64,000 bases of DNA from Flavivirga abyssicola (lineage in GTDB: Bacteria > Bacteroidota > Bacteroidia > Flavobacteriales > Flavobacteriaceae). Of this stretch, positions 1 through 8,463 are shown one piece after another (position 1 is the first letter of the stretch; each line of letters begins with the position of its first letter). A program made the position numbers and the translations under genes. The notes beneath the pieces are model-generated. The model searched no databases. It saw only the letters and a program-made list of their open reading frames with translations, and was not told the origin of the DNA. The DNA lies in assembly GCF_030540775.2 (NCBI RefSeq), contig NZ_CP141266.1, positions 585,501 through 649,500 on the forward strand. The letters run 5' to 3'.

Positions 1-435
1 TTTGATATCCTTTCCTAATGCCTTCCTTAAAACAAAGTTCTCATCATGGTGTTTAAGTATTTGAATCTGTAATATATTATATGCTAAAGCACTCATCAAT
101 AAAACAATTCCGTAAAACGCAATTGGAGCGGGTTCAAAATGACTTTCTCCAATCCAAGACGTTGTAAACGGGATTAGTGACAACCAGAATAATAGGTGTA
201 AGTTAGACCATAATATTTTCCCATTTACACGCTCGGTTATTTGAAATAAATGATGGTGGTTATTCCAATAAATCCCAATATAAATAAAACTTAAAAGGTA
301 ACTTAAAAATATAGGCATAACTTTTAAGAGTGCTTCAAAATTGGCTTCATGAGGTGTTTTTAACTCCAATACCATAATGGTAATTACTATGGCAAGTACG
401 CCATCGCTAAATGCTTCAAGTCTATTTGTTTTCAT
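1..435 (-). CDS. TMEM175-like (DUF1211) potassium channel family protein, C-terminus cut by the window
   Basis: The translation on the minus strand from ATG at 435 begins with the TMEM175 signature RLEAFSDG (residues 5-12), followed by a hydrophobic segment rich in Ile and Val and further membrane segments. Bacterial TMEM175 proteins are small tetrameric potassium-selective channels of the inner membrane with six or fewer helices per chain; the FSDG motif lies in the first helix. About 145 residues are visible and the stop codon lies left of the window. The start overlaps the end of the ferredoxin-like gene by 14 bases, so it is the last visible gene of the leftward gene set. Family is clear; ion selectivity is inferred. 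Confidence 0.8.
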   Translation of the reverse strand, partial: MKTNRLEAFSDGVLAIVITIMVLELKTPHEANFEALLKVMPIFLSYLLSFIYIGIYWNNHHHLFQITERVNGKILWSNLHLLFWLSLIPFTTSWIGESHFEPAPIAFYGIVLLMSALAYNILQIQILKHHDENFVLRKALGKDIK

Positions 436-649
436 CTATCGTTTCTTTATAGCTTAACGCTCCGGATGGGCACGCATTAATTTGATTTTTCAATGCCTCT
501 ACATTAGCATTTTTGGGTTTTATCCAAGGTTTATCTTTAGGATTATAGACTTCGGGTAGTGTTTTAACACATACCCCTGCGTGTATACATTTTTCAGGTT
601 GCCAAACAACAGTTAGACTGTCATTTTTGTATTCTTTTGTGGTTGCCAT
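422..649 (-). CDS. YjdI-like divergent 4Fe-4S mono-cluster protein (Fer4_19)
   Basis: A 75-residue protein with Cys21, Cys27 and Cys60 in the contexts KCIHAGVC and ACPSGAL, which fits the divergent single-cluster ferredoxin-like family that includes E. coli YjdI. These proteins probably bind one iron-sulfur cluster; no reaction is firmly known. The gene directly follows a GNAT acetyltransferase, the same pairing as yjdI-yjdJ in E. coli, which supports both calls. Only three cysteines are visible rather than four, typical of the divergent group. It overlaps the TMEM175-like gene by 14 bases. Partner and electron donor are unknown. Confidence 0.75.
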   Translation of the reverse strand: MATTKEYKNDSLTVVWQPEKCIHAGVCVKTLPEVYNPKDKPWIKPKNANVEALKNQINACPSGALSYKETIDENK

Positions 650-661
650 TTTTAGTTGGTT

Positions 662-946
662 TTATTGTTTTAGTACATCTCTTATGTCTTCTAATTTTTT
701 GAACATTGCATTAGCAAAAGGACATAATGGGATAATTTTTAAATTCTTCTCTCTAGTCATTTCTACAATTTTATAGAGCATTTTTTTTCCTACCCCCTTA
801 CCATTAAATTCTGGTTCTACCTCGGTATGGTCAATGATAATAAAATCGCTATCGGGAATTGAATAGGTCATTACACCCACTTTTTTTGAATTCTCTTTAG
901 CGATAGAAAACCCCTTGCCTTCTCTTTCTTTTAATTCTACTTCCAT
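662..946 (-). CDS. YjdJ-like GNAT-fold N-acetyltransferase
   Basis: A short (about 94 residue) GCN5-related acetyltransferase of the YjdJ type. The acetyl-CoA pyrophosphate loop is visible as FNGKGVGKKML, preceded by the strand IIIDHTEVEPE and followed by the helix ending in IIPLCPFA. These minimal GNAT proteins are cytoplasmic and their acceptor substrate is unknown. The open frame can begin at a TTG at 979, but ATG at 946 (MEVELKERE) fits the family length better and was chosen. Located 12 bases upstream of the ferredoxin-like gene, so the two are probably cotranscribed. Confidence 0.75.
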   Translation of the reverse strand: MEVELKEREGKGFSIAKENSKKVGVMTYSIPDSDFIIIDHTEVEPEFNGKGVGKKMLYKIVEMTREKNLKIIPLCPFANAMFKKLEDIRDVLKQ

Positions 947-1022
947 ATTTTCACTTTTTAATAACTTTCTATTATTCAACTATTTATATTCTAATATACA
1001 TTTAAGTTTTCGTAATTACTAG

Positions 1023-2375
1023 TTAGAATTTAACCTCGGTAGTAAACACAAAATGATTTAACGTAGCTCCTCTAGCACTTTCTTTAAGAAAAGCCCCTGG
1101 AAAAATGATGTTATATTCTAATTCTATATTTATGTGTCGGTTAAATTCATAGCCCACTATTGCTCCGAATTGATTGGCTATAAATTTTTCATTATTGGTA
1201 TCTGGATACTCTAAAAGTAAGGCGGCATTATAAACGCCATCATTTGTGGAATATCTCCAAAATGCATCATAATCTATTTCAATAAACAAATCGTTAAAAT
1301 TCGTATTGATATATGGATGAATATCGATAAGGTTTGATGGTCCAAATCTGGCTACTCGCCCAAAATAGGCTCCTCTAGGATAAAGAGCATCAAAGGTATT
1401 CATGCTATTATCATTTTCCGCTTTATCTCCACTAATGATCTCAGTTTTTAGACCTGTATTAAAATTATGATTGAATAGATTGGTTTTGTTTTCTAATTGA
1501 AATGATAGCGTCCACGCTTTGATATTTTGATTTCCGAAATCACCAAATTGATACACTAATTCATTGTTATATACTAATGATTTGTATGTTCCGAAATACC
1601 TTGCTCCAATGGAGACGCGTCGTTCGTTTTCACTTCCATTATTATACATAACATTATCATCTTTTTGATAGAATACATAGGCATCCAGATTATTTGATTT
1701 ATTAAATCTTGTAGTTGTGTACAGACCTGAAAAGGTTTCATCAAACTGCAAAAAATCATTATCAAAAACTTCGGGTCTTGGTTTTACTGGAATTGCAAAA
1801 AAACCTTTTACAGAAAATTTATAGTTACTAAAATTTACTTGTGCCAAATCAAATGAACGTCTTACGTTAGGGCCTTCCCTAATATCTACCAATCTTCTTG
1901 CACCAAATTCTAAATTTTCCCTCCCTATACTTATACACCAGTTATTATTGAAATGATACTTTAAAAATAATTGATTGAATGCCAATACATTTTTATCTAC
2001 TGGACTTACATCTTCTTTATTAGTTACCAAACTACTATTGAGTTCAGCAAATACTTCTAGTTTGTTTTTAATGTTTAAGTAACCATGTAAAAGCGCTCTG
2101 TTAAAAAACCATAAACGGTCTTGGTTATCTATATTTTGGAATTGCTCATTAACAAAGGATTCATATTGAAATCTCCAACTCCCTCCAAATGACATAAAGA
2201 TTTCCTTATTAATTGGCATATACTTTAATGAGCTATACCATGTGTTCTTCTCTTGGTTTTTAAATACCAAGGTGTTATCGTTTTGTCTTAATAAACTAAA
2301 ATATTCACCTATTTCTTGAGTATATACACCTTTGCTTATTAATAACCCTATTATTAGAAGTGTTATCGTTTTCAT
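1023..2375 (-). CDS. alginate-export-type outer-membrane porin
   Basis: A 450-residue predicted outer-membrane beta-barrel with a cleavable signal peptide (about residues 1-19, ending VYTQ). Alternating aromatic and polar strands run the whole length, it ends in a terminal aromatic (VKF), and it has the motif RENLEFGARR followed by REGPNVRRSFD, characteristic of the alginate export (AlgE-like) barrel family. In Bacteroidota these barrels are diffusion channels for diverse small substrates, so alginate should not be assumed. It lies 114 bases downstream of the amidohydrolase, separated by a perfect intercistronic hairpin, and probably supplies substrate uptake for the pathway encoded upstream. 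Confidence 0.7.
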   Translation of the reverse strand: MKTITLLIIGLLISKGVYTQEIGEYFSLLRQNDNTLVFKNQEKNTWYSSLKYMPINKEIFMSFGGSWRFQYESFVNEQFQNIDNQDRLWFFNRALLHGYLNIKNKLEVFAELNSSLVTNKEDVSPVDKNVLAFNQLFLKYHFNNNWCISIGRENLEFGARRLVDIREGPNVRRSFDLAQVNFSNYKFSVKGFFAIPVKPRPEVFDNDFLQFDETFSGLYTTTRFNKSNNLDAYVFYQKDDNVMYNNGSENERRVSIGARYFGTYKSLVYNNELVYQFGDFGNQNIKAWTLSFQLENKTNLFNHNFNTGLKTEIISGDKAENDNSMNTFDALYPRGAYFGRVARFGPSNLIDIHPYINTNFNDLFIEIDYDAFWRYSTNDGVYNAALLLEYPDTNNEKFIANQFGAIVGYEFNRHINIELEYNIIFPGAFLKESARGATLNHFVFTTEVKF

Positions 2376-2423
2376 CCTAAAATTTTCTAATGCGCAATAT
2401 TTCTAAAAAACGTAGCCTATTGA

Positions 2424-2456
2424 TATGCTTTATTTAGATAAACCCTATAAAGCATA
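2424..2456 (-). repeat. intercistronic hairpin between amidohydrolase and porin genes
   Basis: A perfect 10-bp inverted repeat, TATGCTTTAT and ATAAAGCATA, with a 13-base loop. There is no downstream T tract on the minus strand, so it resembles an mRNA processing or stabilising stem more than a terminator. It would allow different levels of the porin and the enzymes. Confidence 0.5.
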
Positions 2457-2489
2457 GTCTAAAAATTATTAACAAGGGTGTTAGATAAT

Positions 2490-4289
2490 TTACTTGTTCT
2501 GATAGCCTCCATAATACTTTACTGGTGACCAATTAGGGATGACTTCTGGTATTTTCGGGCTCATGGATTGGTATTCACCGGATGCAAATACTACATTACC
2601 ACCGACTACCGTTAGTACCGATTTTAGATTGTTTATTTCTTTTTCAGGAATGGTAAAGTAATCGTCTGATAGGATGGCAAAGTCTGCAAACATTCCATTT
2701 TCTAAGGTGCCTTTAACAGTTTCTTCATTAGAAATCCAAGCACTGCCTTGTGTATATAGATGTAAGGCTTCTTCCCTTGATAATTGATTGACTGGTTCTG
2801 CTAATTGAAAACCGCCTACTGTTTTACCTGAAACTAACCAATATAATGCTGGCCAAGGGTTATAGCTTGCCACACGAGTACCATCTGTTCCTGCTCCTAC
2901 GGGTAAACCCATATCTATCATTTTACGAACTGGTGGTGCTTGTTTTGCTTTTTCTGCACCATAGCGCTCAACAAAATACTCTCCTGCATACGCCATACGT
3001 GCCTGTATTGCTATACCTCCATTAAGTGCTTTTATGCGTTGTAGCTCTTTATCTTTAACCGTTTCTGCATGATCGAATAGCCATCTTTTAGATGTTAATT
3101 TGCCATTGGTTTCCTGATTAACTTCTTCGATAACATCTAGCATGTTGCCAATGGTTTCTCCATAAGTGGCATGTATTCTAAATGGCCACCCATTATCTAC
3201 ATGAAGTCTAATAATTCTTTTTAAATCTTCTCTCCAAGTTGGCCTATCTTCCAGAAATGGTTGAGGTGCTAAAAAGTTTTCAAAATCTCCTGCACTCCAC
3301 GCTAGAAATTCTCCACCTCCTTCTAACTCATAACCGTGGTCTAAATGTATTTCACCATTATGACCTACCTTATTTTTTGCCATCCATTCTTGAAACTCTG
3401 CATATTCACTTCCTTTGTTTTGTGGAAATAAAAAATAAGATAATCGAATTGGCATTTCCCCATTATCTGCAAGTAATTTAGTACCAGTATAATCCTTTGG
3501 GAATTTGTGACCCCCTCCTCCTGCATCGATGCCACTAGTAATTCCAAAACTATTTAATTCTCTATAGAATTGTTTTGTTCCGTTAACCATTTCATCTTCT
3601 GATAGTGGTGGTAAAGCTCCTATTCTAGCATATAAAATTGTTGGGTTAGGTTCTGCCAGTAATACGCCTGTTAGTTTTCCATCAGCTTCTTTTTCAAACG
3701 AACTCCCTTTAGGCGCCACTGTAGACTCATCTATACCCAAAATGTTCAATCCTGCTTGATTTAGCCATGCTCTACTATATAGAAATAATATATATGTTGG
3801 TACATTTCCAGTTGCGTCATTAATTTCTTGAGGTGTTGGAAATCGTTTTTCTTCAAACTGAAATGGACTCCACCCCCCAACAACTCTTACCCATTGCCCT
3901 TCTGGTGTTCTAGCTGCTTGCTCTTTTAACATTTCAAGAGCACGCTTTAATGTTTTTACACCATCCCAACGTAATTCGGCATTAAAAAAACGACCTCCTC
4001 TGGTTAAATGCAAATGTGAATCATTGAGACCAGGAATTACCGTTTTTCCATGAGCATCAATAATTTGAGTGCTATCTGATTTTAAAGCCAATATTGCTTC
4101 GGACGTTCCTGAAGCTAATATTTTACCATCTTTTACAGCAATGGCTTCCGCGTAGGTTCTATTAGCATCCATAAGCGCTACTTTTGCATTTGTTATAATA
4201 AGATTAGCGACCTCTTGTGCTTGCTGCTGCTCTTGTTTACATGCAATAAAAAGTAACCCTATAAACAGGGTTTTTATGAACTGTTTCAT
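2490..4289 (-). CDS. YtcJ-like amidohydrolase, predicted lipoprotein
   Basis: A 599-residue Amidohydro_3 (YtcJ-like) metal-dependent hydrolase. The lipobox LFIAC places a lipidated Cys at residue 17, so the enzyme is probably membrane-anchored in the periplasm. The metal-binding HxH is His92 and His94 in LNDSHLHL; further His ligands are seen in RIHATYGE and LFDHAET, and the late Asp motif in GAGTDGTR. The family cleaves amide or related C-N bonds of many small molecules; the real substrate cannot be read from sequence. It lies between an isochorismatase-fold hydrolase and an outer-membrane porin, which suggests breakdown of an imported N-containing compound. Confidence 0.8.
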   Translation of the reverse strand: MKQFIKTLFIGLLFIACKQEQQQAQEVANLIITNAKVALMDANRTYAEAIAVKDGKILASGTSEAILALKSDSTQIIDAHGKTVIPGLNDSHLHLTRGGRFFNAELRWDGVKTLKRALEMLKEQAARTPEGQWVRVVGGWSPFQFEEKRFPTPQEINDATGNVPTYILFLYSRAWLNQAGLNILGIDESTVAPKGSSFEKEADGKLTGVLLAEPNPTILYARIGALPPLSEDEMVNGTKQFYRELNSFGITSGIDAGGGGHKFPKDYTGTKLLADNGEMPIRLSYFLFPQNKGSEYAEFQEWMAKNKVGHNGEIHLDHGYELEGGGEFLAWSAGDFENFLAPQPFLEDRPTWREDLKRIIRLHVDNGWPFRIHATYGETIGNMLDVIEEVNQETNGKLTSKRWLFDHAETVKDKELQRIKALNGGIAIQARMAYAGEYFVERYGAEKAKQAPPVRKMIDMGLPVGAGTDGTRVASYNPWPALYWLVSGKTVGGFQLAEPVNQLSREEALHLYTQGSAWISNEETVKGTLENGMFADFAILSDDYFTIPEKEINNLKSVLTVVGGNVVFASGEYQSMSPKIPEVIPNWSPVKYYGGYQNK

Positions 4290-4354
4290 GTTTTTATGAT
4301 TTAGAAATAATATCTCTATTCTATTGAACTTTAGAGATTTTCACTAATTAGAGT

Positions 4355-5104
4355 TTAGTGGTCGCCTTCGTTTTCTTTTGCCCAAGTTTTCATTGTTTTG
4401 ATATAATCGATACCTAAACCATATGCTCCTCCATATCTTTTGGATATTTTTACTACTTCGGCATATTTATCACTTCTAGCCCAATCTCTATGGATTTCCA
4501 ATAAATACTGCAATGAGGTTACTGGTTTTATACCCGCCTGTACCATTCGGGTTATAGCCATATCATGTGCTTCTTGGGACGTGCCCCCGCAAGCATCGAC
4601 TACAACGTATACTTCATAACCATCTTCTAATGCTGAAAGTGCTGCAGAAAGTGTGCATACCTCAGTCCAAAGACCTGCAATGACCAATTTTTTCTTTCCA
4701 ATGTCAGCGACTGCTTTTACTACTCTTTTGTCCTCCCAGGAGTTCATGGTTGTTCTATCTATGTACTCTTTTTCATTTGGAAAATATTCTCTTATTTCTG
4801 GAAAAATGGGTCCGCTAAATGATTTTTCCGCAACGGTAGTTACCACTGTTGGCACTTTATACAGTGTAGCTGATGCTGCCAAAAGACCTGTATTGTTTCT
4901 TAATTCTTCAATGGGTTGTGATTCTACAGCAAATGCCATTTGGCTTTCGTGATCAATTAATAATAAAGTATGATTTGTTGGGTTCAATAATTCCTTTGAA
5001 GCGTTTGCAGGGTCATTATTAGGGTTTGGGTTATACATATCCCATTGTGCAAAAGAAATAGCACTTACTAAAAGGGCAAAAATGGTTAGTTTGATTGTTT
5101 TCAT
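4355..5104 (-). CDS. YcaC-like isochorismatase-family hydrolase, exported
   Basis: A 249-residue cysteine hydrolase of the isochorismatase superfamily, nearest to YcaC. The catalytic triad fits Asp51 (LLLIDHESQ), Lys94 (VAEKSFSG) and Cys150 (GLWTEVC). Residues 1-19 form a signal peptide ending SFAQ, so the protein is probably periplasmic, unusual since most members are cytoplasmic. The family splits amides or vinyl ethers; YcaC itself has no settled substrate. It is followed 65 bases later by the amidohydrolase and preceded 46 bases earlier by the pirin gene, in one direction. Function beyond hydrolase fold is inference. Confidence 0.8.
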   Translation of the reverse strand: MKTIKLTIFALLVSAISFAQWDMYNPNPNNDPANASKELLNPTNHTLLLIDHESQMAFAVESQPIEELRNNTGLLAASATLYKVPTVVTTVAEKSFSGPIFPEIREYFPNEKEYIDRTTMNSWEDKRVVKAVADIGKKKLVIAGLWTEVCTLSAALSALEDGYEVYVVVDACGGTSQEAHDMAITRMVQAGIKPVTSLQYLLEIHRDWARSDKYAEVVKISKRYGGAYGLGIDYIKTMKTWAKENEGDH

Positions 5105-5150
5105 TATTTCTGAGTTTTTGACGATTATATTTATTTAGAATTAATTATTA

Positions 5151-6011
5151 TTAAGCCATAGGCACTTCCATTAACAGGATTTCTGCATCACTATCTGCCT
5201 TGATATCAAGCTCCTTTACATCCCAAATCCCCATACCATCTCTGTTGTTTAATGATTGATTATTGATGGCAACATCACCCTTTAAGATAAATGCATAGAC
5301 CCCATTTTTCTCATTGTCTTTAAGTTGATATTTTAATGACTTCCCTTTTTCTATACCTCCCATATGAAACCATGCATTTTGATGTATCCAAACACCTTCG
5401 TCATCTGGATTAGGCGATAATACTTGTTGTAATTTATTTTTACGGTCTTTTAGATTTAATGTAATCTGGTCATATCTTGGTTCAACGCTCTTCTTATCAG
5501 GAAATACCCAAATTTGAAGGAACTTAACAGGCTTGTCTGGATTATTGTTATATTCGGAATGCATAACTCCTGTGCCCGCACTCATAACCTGAATATCACC
5601 AGCTTTAATCACTGTAGCGTTACCCATATTGTCTTTATGCATTAAATCACCTTCCAATGGAATAGATATGATTTCCATGTCTTTATGGGGATGTGTGCCA
5701 AAGCCCATACTTTCTGACACGGTATCATCGTTTAACACTCTAAGCATACCAAATTGCATTCTTTCTGGGTTGTGATAATTTGCAAAACTGAATGTGTGTT
5801 TTGAATTTAGCCATCCATGGTCTGCATTTCCTCTTGTTTCTGATTTGTGAAGTACTGTGTTCATTGTTTTATATTCTTTGTTTGGCAAATGATTGTATCC
5901 AACTTTTGCTTTTTCAAGATTACTCCTGTTCTTTTTTGCAAAAGCTGAAATACCTACAACCGATAGTGTAGTTCCTGCAATTGCTTTTTTTAAAAAGTTT
6001 TTACGTTTCAT
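5151..6011 (-). CDS. pirin-family protein with N-terminal export-type signal
   Basis: A bicupin of the pirin/YhhW family. Metal ligands are seen in the first cupin as GTHPHKDMEI and, further on, GTGVMHSEYN. YhhW-type pirins bind one Fe or similar metal and some oxidise quercetin. The frame opens at a GTG at 6086, but the ATG at 6011 begins a clean signal (MKRKNFLKKAIAG, hydrophobic stretch, then AFA) resembling a Tat signal with RK instead of RR, so 6011 was chosen. It is the first gene of a leftward set, divergent from a sigma-54 activator. A sigma-54-like promoter lies about 25 bases upstream, and no TAnnTTTG box is visible on this strand. Confidence 0.8.
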   Translation of the reverse strand: MKRKNFLKKAIAGTTLSVVGISAFAKKNRSNLEKAKVGYNHLPNKEYKTMNTVLHKSETRGNADHGWLNSKHTFSFANYHNPERMQFGMLRVLNDDTVSESMGFGTHPHKDMEIISIPLEGDLMHKDNMGNATVIKAGDIQVMSAGTGVMHSEYNNNPDKPVKFLQIWVFPDKKSVEPRYDQITLNLKDRKNKLQQVLSPNPDDEGVWIHQNAWFHMGGIEKGKSLKYQLKDNEKNGVYAFILKGDVAINNQSLNNRDGMGIWDVKELDIKADSDAEILLMEVPMA

Positions 6012-6035
6012 TTTATTTTGTTTATCCTTATGTAG

Positions 6036-6051
6036 GCTAATCTCACACCAA
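6036..6051 (-). promoter_or_regulatory. candidate sigma-54 (-24/-12) promoter for the pirin gene set
   Basis: The minus strand reads TTGGTGTGAGATTAGC, which keeps the required GG-N10-GC core of sigma-54 promoters and matches about 8 of 13 informative consensus positions. The expected start lies near 6025, a leader of about 14 bases before ATG 6011. The divergent gene encodes a sigma-54 activator, which raises the prior. The match is imperfect at the -12 element (TAGCC instead of TTGCA). Confidence 0.4.
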
Positions 6052-6071
6052 ACAATCAAATCGTTGATTGT
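6052..6071. promoter_or_regulatory. 8-bp inverted repeat adjoining the -24 element
   Basis: ACAATCAA, four bases, TTGATTGT: a perfect 8-bp inverted repeat directly upstream of the putative -24 element. It could bind a dimeric regulator. The position is closer to the promoter than is usual for a sigma-54 activator. Confidence 0.4.
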
Positions 6072-6115
6072 CAATAATTTAAACACTAAGCCAAATACTT
6101 TTTTATTCTCTATTT

Positions 6116-6129
6116 ATAGAAATTTCTAT
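6116..6129. promoter_or_regulatory. perfect 14-bp palindrome, candidate activator site
   Basis: ATAGAAATTTCTAT is fully self-complementary and centred about 98 bases upstream of the predicted pirin start, the distance expected for an upstream activating sequence of a sigma-54 activator. A weaker copy (ATTTGAGAAAT) follows at 6131-6141. AT-rich palindromes can arise by chance. Confidence 0.4.
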
Positions 6130-6148
6130 TATTTGAGAAATAATTATT

Positions 6149-6156
6149 TATTTTTG
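6149..6156 (+). promoter_or_regulatory. TAnnTTTG box upstream of the sigma-54 activator gene
   Basis: TATTTTTG matches the Bacteroidota -7 consensus, 19 bases before ATG 6176. No TTG at the right -33 spacing is present, so the promoter is weakly supported. Confidence 0.35.
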
Positions 6157-6175
6157 AATAACTAATCCATGAAAG

Positions 6176-8293
6176 ATGATAGATTTAAGGCATGAATTAT
6201 CAATAAAAGAATGGCTCATTGATGCCCTTCCTCATGAGGTGATATGGGCTTCAGAAGATGGCAAAATTGTATATGCAAATGCTAAATTTTGCATACGCCT
6301 AGGTTATAAAAAGTCTGAGCTAATGAAGCTTTCCATCTTTGACATCAACACTACAGTTACTAAAGAAAGTTGGATAGAACATTGGGAAGAAATAAAAAGA
6401 GAAAAGGTTCTAAATTTTAAAGCGGTTCATAAAAACAAAAGTGGAAAGTTTTACGATGTTGAAGTTTTTGCTCAATTTTTCTCAAATAATGGAAAAGAAA
6501 TGATTTGCTCCATCATTAGTGACATTACAACTTCCAGCTTCAACGAAAATTTATTGCGAAATACCGAAGCTATTGCTCATGTTGGAGGCTGGAAATTAAA
6601 TTTACAAGATGGTTCTATAATTGTAACGGAAGAAGCTTTAAGGATTTTTGAAACTCAAGACAGAGAGAATTTCACACCAGGTAAGGCTATTAAATTTTTT
6701 GCAAATGAAAAAAAAGCTAAAAATTTATTTAGAAATGTGTTGAGAGGTTCTCAAGAATTTGACGAAATATTAGAGACCAAATCTGAACCAAAAAAATTCA
6801 TAAGAGCAATAGCTAAACCTATTTTCAAAGGAAAAAAGGTCATAAACATAACAGGCATTTACCAAGATGTTACCGAGCAGTATCAGAAAGCTAGCACTTT
6901 AAAATTTTTCAAAGAAATTATAGATAATGCCCAGGATTTAGTATACGTTTATAATCGCAAGGGTACTTTATTGCATTATAGCGATTCTGTTTCAAAACAG
7001 TTAGGTTTTTCCCGAAAAGAGCTGGATAATTTTTCTATTTTTAATCTAGACTCCAATATAACACAAGAATGGTGGTATTCTCATTTTGATGAATTGAAAG
7101 AGAAAAGATCAATGCATATGGAGTGGTTAGTTACTAGAAAAGATGGCACCAAATTTCCTGCTGAAATTGTTGCTAATCATTTAGTATATGAAGGGCAAGA
7201 TATTAATTGTGCTGTTGTAAGAGATGTTACAGAAAGGAAAATGAGAGATTTAAAACTTTTTGAAGCATTAGAAGAGATAAAGTCCCTTAAAGAACTTCTT
7301 GAAAATGAAAACGAATACCTGCAGGAAGAAATTAGCAGTAAAATTAATTACGATAATATAATCTGTAAAAGTGCTGCTTATGAAAAAGTTCTCGAACAAG
7401 TAAATCAAGTAGCTCCAACAGATACTACCGTTTTAATTACTGGCGAGTCCGGAACAGGAAAAGAACTCTTAGCAAGGGCATTACATAATAACAGCCTAAG
7501 ACAAAACAGGGCACTCATTAAAATAAATTGCGCAACATTACCTAAAGAACTTATAGAAAGTGAATTGTTCGGACATAAAAAAGGGGCTTTTACCGGAGCT
7601 GTAGCCGATAAAGTTGGGAAGTTTGCTCTTGCCGATAATGGCACCATATTTTTAGATGAAATTGGAGAAATGCCCATAGATTTACAACCTAAATTATTGC
7701 GGGTACTACAAGAAGGTGAATTTGATGAATTAGGAGGCTCTAAAACAATAAAAGTTAATGTTCGTGTTATTGCCGCCACCAATAGGCATCTTGAAAAAAT
7801 GATTAAAGAAGGGGCTTTTAGGGAAGATCTTTACTATCGTTTAAATGTCTTTCCAATACATAATATCCCTTTACGTGCTCATAAGGAAGATATTCCATTG
7901 TTAGCTCAGTACTTTTTAAAAAAGTATTCTTCTAAAGCAGGTAAGGCTTTTAAAAGGTTATCAAAAAAAACAATTGATGTCTTGATGGCATATAATTTTC
8001 CAGGAAACATTAGAGAGTTAGAAAATTTAATTGAACGTGCTGTTATAGTTGAAAGGGGAACAACGCTAAACCCAGGTAGTTGGATGCCAAAAATGAATGG
8101 AAACATAAACTTTGATGATTTTAAGTCATTTGAAACAATGCAGCGCGATTATATAATTAAAGTGTTGAACTATACCAATTGGCGAGTTAGTGGAAAAAAG
8201 GGGGCTGCCACTATACTTAATATGAAAGACAAAACTCTTTTTGCTAAAATGAAGCGGTTAGGGATTGAGAAAAAGATAGTCTTGAAAAATTAG
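6176..8293 (+). CDS. sigma-54-dependent transcriptional activator with tandem PAS sensor domains
   Basis: A 705-residue enhancer-binding protein. About residues 10-350 hold three PAS-type sensor segments (the clearest at 10-120 and 240-350), then a coiled linker and the AAA+ domain with Walker A GESGTGKE, the sigma-54-contacting loop GAFTGA, and Walker B GTIFLDEIGE. The C-terminus has a Fis-type helix-turn-helix (NWRVSGKKGAATILNM). The intact GAFTGA loop indicates true sigma-54 activation. The protein lacks transmembrane segments, so it should sense a cytoplasmic ligand, redox state or light through PAS. It is transcribed divergently from the pirin gene set, its most likely target. Confidence 0.9.
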   Translation: MIDLRHELSIKEWLIDALPHEVIWASEDGKIVYANAKFCIRLGYKKSELMKLSIFDINTTVTKESWIEHWEEIKREKVLNFKAVHKNKSGKFYDVEVFAQFFSNNGKEMICSIISDITTSSFNENLLRNTEAIAHVGGWKLNLQDGSIIVTEEALRIFETQDRENFTPGKAIKFFANEKKAKNLFRNVLRGSQEFDEILETKSEPKKFIRAIAKPIFKGKKVINITGIYQDVTEQYQKASTLKFFKEIIDNAQDLVYVYNRKGTLLHYSDSVSKQLGFSRKELDNFSIFNLDSNITQEWWYSHFDELKEKRSMHMEWLVTRKDGTKFPAEIVANHLVYEGQDINCAVVRDVTERKMRDLKLFEALEEIKSLKELLENENEYLQEEISSKINYDNIICKSAAYEKVLEQVNQVAPTDTTVLITGESGTGKELLARALHNNSLRQNRALIKINCATLPKELIESELFGHKKGAFTGAVADKVGKFALADNGTIFLDEIGEMPIDLQPKLLRVLQEGEFDELGGSKTIKVNVRVIAATNRHLEKMIKEGAFREDLYYRLNVFPIHNIPLRAHKEDIPLLAQYFLKKYSSKAGKAFKRLSKKTIDVLMAYNFPGNIRELENLIERAVIVERGTTLNPGSWMPKMNGNINFDDFKSFETMQRDYIIKVLNYTNWRVSGKKGAATILNMKDKTLFAKMKRLGIEKKIVLKN

Positions 8294-8463
8294 ATATCAG
8301 CTGTTTTTTGGGTTCTGCTTTTTGTCTTTAGGTAGTTTAAATTATTAAGAAGTAGAACTAAACATTGATAAATACCACTGTTTTAAAATTAATTATTTTA
8401 GTGTATATATAACCACTAGTATTACATATCTATCTTAGTCACAAGTTAAAAACACAGCACAAA

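Noticed and set aside
3239-3481. Plus-strand frame inside the amidohydrolase gene
   Set aside because: It is antisense to conserved amidohydrolase sequence and lacks a start context.
7405-7782. Long reverse-strand frame inside the sigma-54 activator
   Set aside because: It lies opposite conserved AAA+ motifs and has no protein-like features.
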